From positions 1-7,408 of the forward strand of contig JAUVVS010000092.1 in NCBI GenBank assembly GCA_030604545.1: a DNA stretch of 7,408 nt, in the 5' to 3' direction. Under the pieces are notes generated by a model, which was not told where the DNA came from, did not search any database, and saw only the letters and a list, made by a program, of their open reading frames with translations. Below are positions 6,254 to 7,408 of this stretch, in pieces. A program made the position numbers and the translations under genes. The DNA is from Deltaproteobacteria bacterium. GTDB taxonomy: Bacteria > Desulfobacterota > Desulfobacteria > Desulfobacterales > JAUVVS01. Position 1 is the first letter of the stretch, and the number at the start of each line of letters is the position of its first letter.

Positions 6254-7039
6254 ATGGTATCGGCTAACGTGATGGCTAAGGAAGATCAGAGTAATCCTGT
6301 TTGTGTGATAAATACGTCCATGGGTGACATCTATATTGAGCTCTTTGCTGAAGAAGCTCCCCATACTGTGAAAAATTTTATAGAACTGGCAGAAGGAAAA
6401 AAAGAAGATAAAGATTCTACTGAGAAACCGAAAGTCAAAAATCCTTTTTATACCAATTTAATATTTCATCGAGTAATTAAAAACTTCATGATCCAAGGAG
6501 GATGTCCTAAAGGAAACGGAACCGGCGGACCAGGCTATACTTTTGAAGATGAAATAAATGCTATAGCTTTGGGTCTTGACAAAATAAAAGTTTTGCAGCC
6601 CAATGGAGGGGTACATCCATATCTTTTGGTTCAATCACAGCAGGATTTTTCTCAAATTGTGCTTATGCCTTTAGCCCGTAAAATGGGTATTAAATCTCAG
6701 CAGCAATTCCAAGACCGGAAACAAGAAATACAACTGAAGCTATCTAAATTGACCCTAAAAGAATGTTATGAAAATTTGGGATACCGATATAACGATAAAC
6801 TTAAATCTCATTTTCCTGAGCGTGGAGTAATCGCCATGGCTAATTCAGGTCCGAATACCAATGGTTCTCAATTTTTTATTAATTTAGTGGATACCCCTTG
6901 GTTGACGGGAAAACATACTGTCTTTGGGAAGGTAATCAAAGGAATGGAGCTTGCAGATAAGATCGGTGAAGTTTCAGTAGATAAAAGGAATAAACCAATA
7001 AAAGATATTAAAATTATTTCCATCCGGCTTTATGAGTAA
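6254..7039 (+). CDS. Cyclophilin-type peptidyl-prolyl cis-trans isomerase with internal insertion
   Basis: A 261-residue cyclophilin catalysing cis-trans isomerisation of Xaa-Pro bonds. The active-site residues are present: R73 in FHRVIKNFMIQGG (71-83), F78, Q81, the GSQFFINL strand (204-211), W216 and H221 in TPWLTGKHTVFG. It is longer than the usual 160-190 residue bacterial form because about 85 residues (roughly 104-189), largely helical and charged, are inserted between EINA and RGVIAMA; I recall similar inserts in other bacterial cyclophilins. The N-terminus MVSANVMAKEDQ looks like the cleavage end of a signal peptide, but an in-frame TAA just upstream of ATG 6254 rules out a hydrophobic core, so as written the protein is cytoplasmic. 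No good Shine-Dalgarno precedes ATG 6254. The role is general folding; no link to the kinase cluster is evident, and it is divergently transcribed. Confidence 0.95.
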   Translation: MVSANVMAKEDQSNPVCVINTSMGDIYIELFAEEAPHTVKNFIELAEGKKEDKDSTEKPKVKNPFYTNLIFHRVIKNFMIQGGCPKGNGTGGPGYTFEDEINAIALGLDKIKVLQPNGGVHPYLLVQSQQDFSQIVLMPLARKMGIKSQQQFQDRKQEIQLKLSKLTLKECYENLGYRYNDKLKSHFPERGVIAMANSGPNTNGSQFFINLVDTPWLTGKHTVFGKVIKGMELADKIGEVSVDKRNKPIKDIKIISIRLYE

Positions 7040-7120
7040 AAGCATCAAGATAAATAGACATACAGTATCTCTCAGACACAAACAGGGAATTATGGGAAAA
7101 ACTGCAAAAGACTCACACTT

Positions 7121-7124
7121 AGGA
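7121..7124 (+). promoter_or_regulatory. Ribosome binding site of the Cys-rich protein gene
   Basis: AGGA lies 7 nt before ATG 7132, a good spacing that supports this start for a gene cut off by the window end. Confidence 0.65.
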
Positions 7125-7131
7125 CAGTAAA

Positions 7132-7408
7132 ATGAAAAAATTCGCTCTGTTTCTATCTTTTCTTCTTGCTGTCTCCCTGACAACAGTAACAGTATACGCA
7201 GACTGCAGAGGATGTTACTCGCGTCATGGTGGAGTTTACTGTGACGATGGAATAACAAAGTGTCGTGATGGAAGTCCTCTATCTTCAAAATGCAAAGCTA
7301 AAGGATGCAGTAAATGCGAAGCTGTATCCGTAAAAAAATTACGGGATGCAGCGTCACCAAAGACACCTGGACACAGTAACAGTAAAAATTCTGTTACTGT
7401 ATCTACTC
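7132..7408 (+). CDS. Small exported Cys-rich protein, 3' end beyond window
   Basis: Ninety-two codons are visible and remain open at the window edge. The N-terminus is a standard Sec signal peptide: MKK, a hydrophobic core (FALFLSFLLAVSLTTVTV) and a likely cleavage after YA at residues 22-23. The mature part begins DCRGCYSRHGGVYCDDG and has seven cysteines in about 40 residues (CxxC, then C, C, C, CxxC), after which it becomes Ser/Lys/Thr-rich. The CxGCxSxHGGV...C.DG...C.DG.PLS..C pattern resembles small periplasmic Cys-rich proteins I have seen in proteobacteria, but I know no function. Disulfide stabilisation or metal binding in the periplasm is plausible. It lies 92 bp after the prolyl isomerase gene in the same direction; no terminator is visible between them. 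Confidence 0.8.
   Translation, partial: MKKFALFLSFLLAVSLTTVTVYADCRGCYSRHGGVYCDDGITKCRDGSPLSSKCKAKGCSKCEAVSVKKLRDAASPKTPGHSNSKNSVTVST
7373..7400. repeat. 10-bp perfect inverted repeat inside the Cys-rich gene
   Basis: ACAGTAACAG (7373-7382) and CTGTTACTGT (7391-7400) are exact reverse complements around an 8-nt AT-rich loop. The left arm also belongs to a 12-bp direct repeat, ACAGTAACAGTA, found at 7183-7194 in the signal-peptide codons and at 7373-7384. No T-tract follows within the window and the reading frame stays open, so this is not called a terminator. Confidence 0.7.

Noticed and set aside
6974..7288. Minus-strand 104-codon frame
   Set aside because: It lies antisense to the end of the prolyl isomerase and the Cys-rich gene, both of which have strong coding evidence on the plus strand.
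7373..7400. Inverted repeat as a rho-independent terminator
   Set aside because: The reading frame is open through it and no run of T follows the right arm in the window.

Overview
The window looks like an AT-rich Gram-negative bacterial chromosome segment. Most genes lie on the minus strand: a 5'-truncated-by-window CLC channel gene (1-1090), an inositol-monophosphatase-family phosphatase (1143-2033), a large three-domain fusion (2038-4095), a small HxGH cytidylyltransferase (4192-4608) and a PfkB-type kinase (4895-5824). Two genes run on the plus strand at the right: a cyclophilin-type prolyl isomerase (6254-7039) and the start of a small exported Cys-rich protein (7132 to the window end). 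I cannot name the phylum from sequence alone. The CLC gene appears somewhat richer in G+C than the genes beside it.

The centre of interest is the block 1143-5824. The fusion carries, in order, a nucleotidyltransferase domain, a CDP-alcohol phosphotransferase domain with a complete D-x2-DG-x2-AR-x8-G-x3-D-x3-D motif, and a HAD phosphatase domain. Its first two domains follow the layout of the bifunctional inositol-1-phosphate cytidylyltransferase / di-myo-inositol-phosphate-phosphate synthase (IPCT-DIPPS) known from Archaeoglobus. With a PfkB kinase that resembles myo-inositol kinases, a separate CTP-transferase and an IMPase-family phosphatase, the block can be read as a route: inositol -> inositol phosphate -> CDP-inositol (or another CDP-alcohol) -> phosphodiester -> dephosphorylated product. 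This is inference from domain content. The product could be a soluble phosphodiester (compatible solute) or a lipid headgroup. The nucleotidyltransferase domain of the fusion has lost several signature residues, so the small HxGH enzyme may now supply the activated alcohol.

Between the kinase and the small cytidylyltransferase (4609-4894) is a scar of mobile DNA. It holds a 27-codon N-terminal fragment of a REP-associated/IS200-like (Y1) transposase, and what folds as the domain V-domain VI 3' end of a group II intron. The intron end falls exactly on the last base of the kinase stop codon. The phosphatase gene carries a 13-bp tandem duplication near its 3' end that destroys an earlier in-frame stop.

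The 429-bp divergent intergenic region 5825-6253 holds no gene I can support, but it contains a 13-bp perfect inverted repeat.
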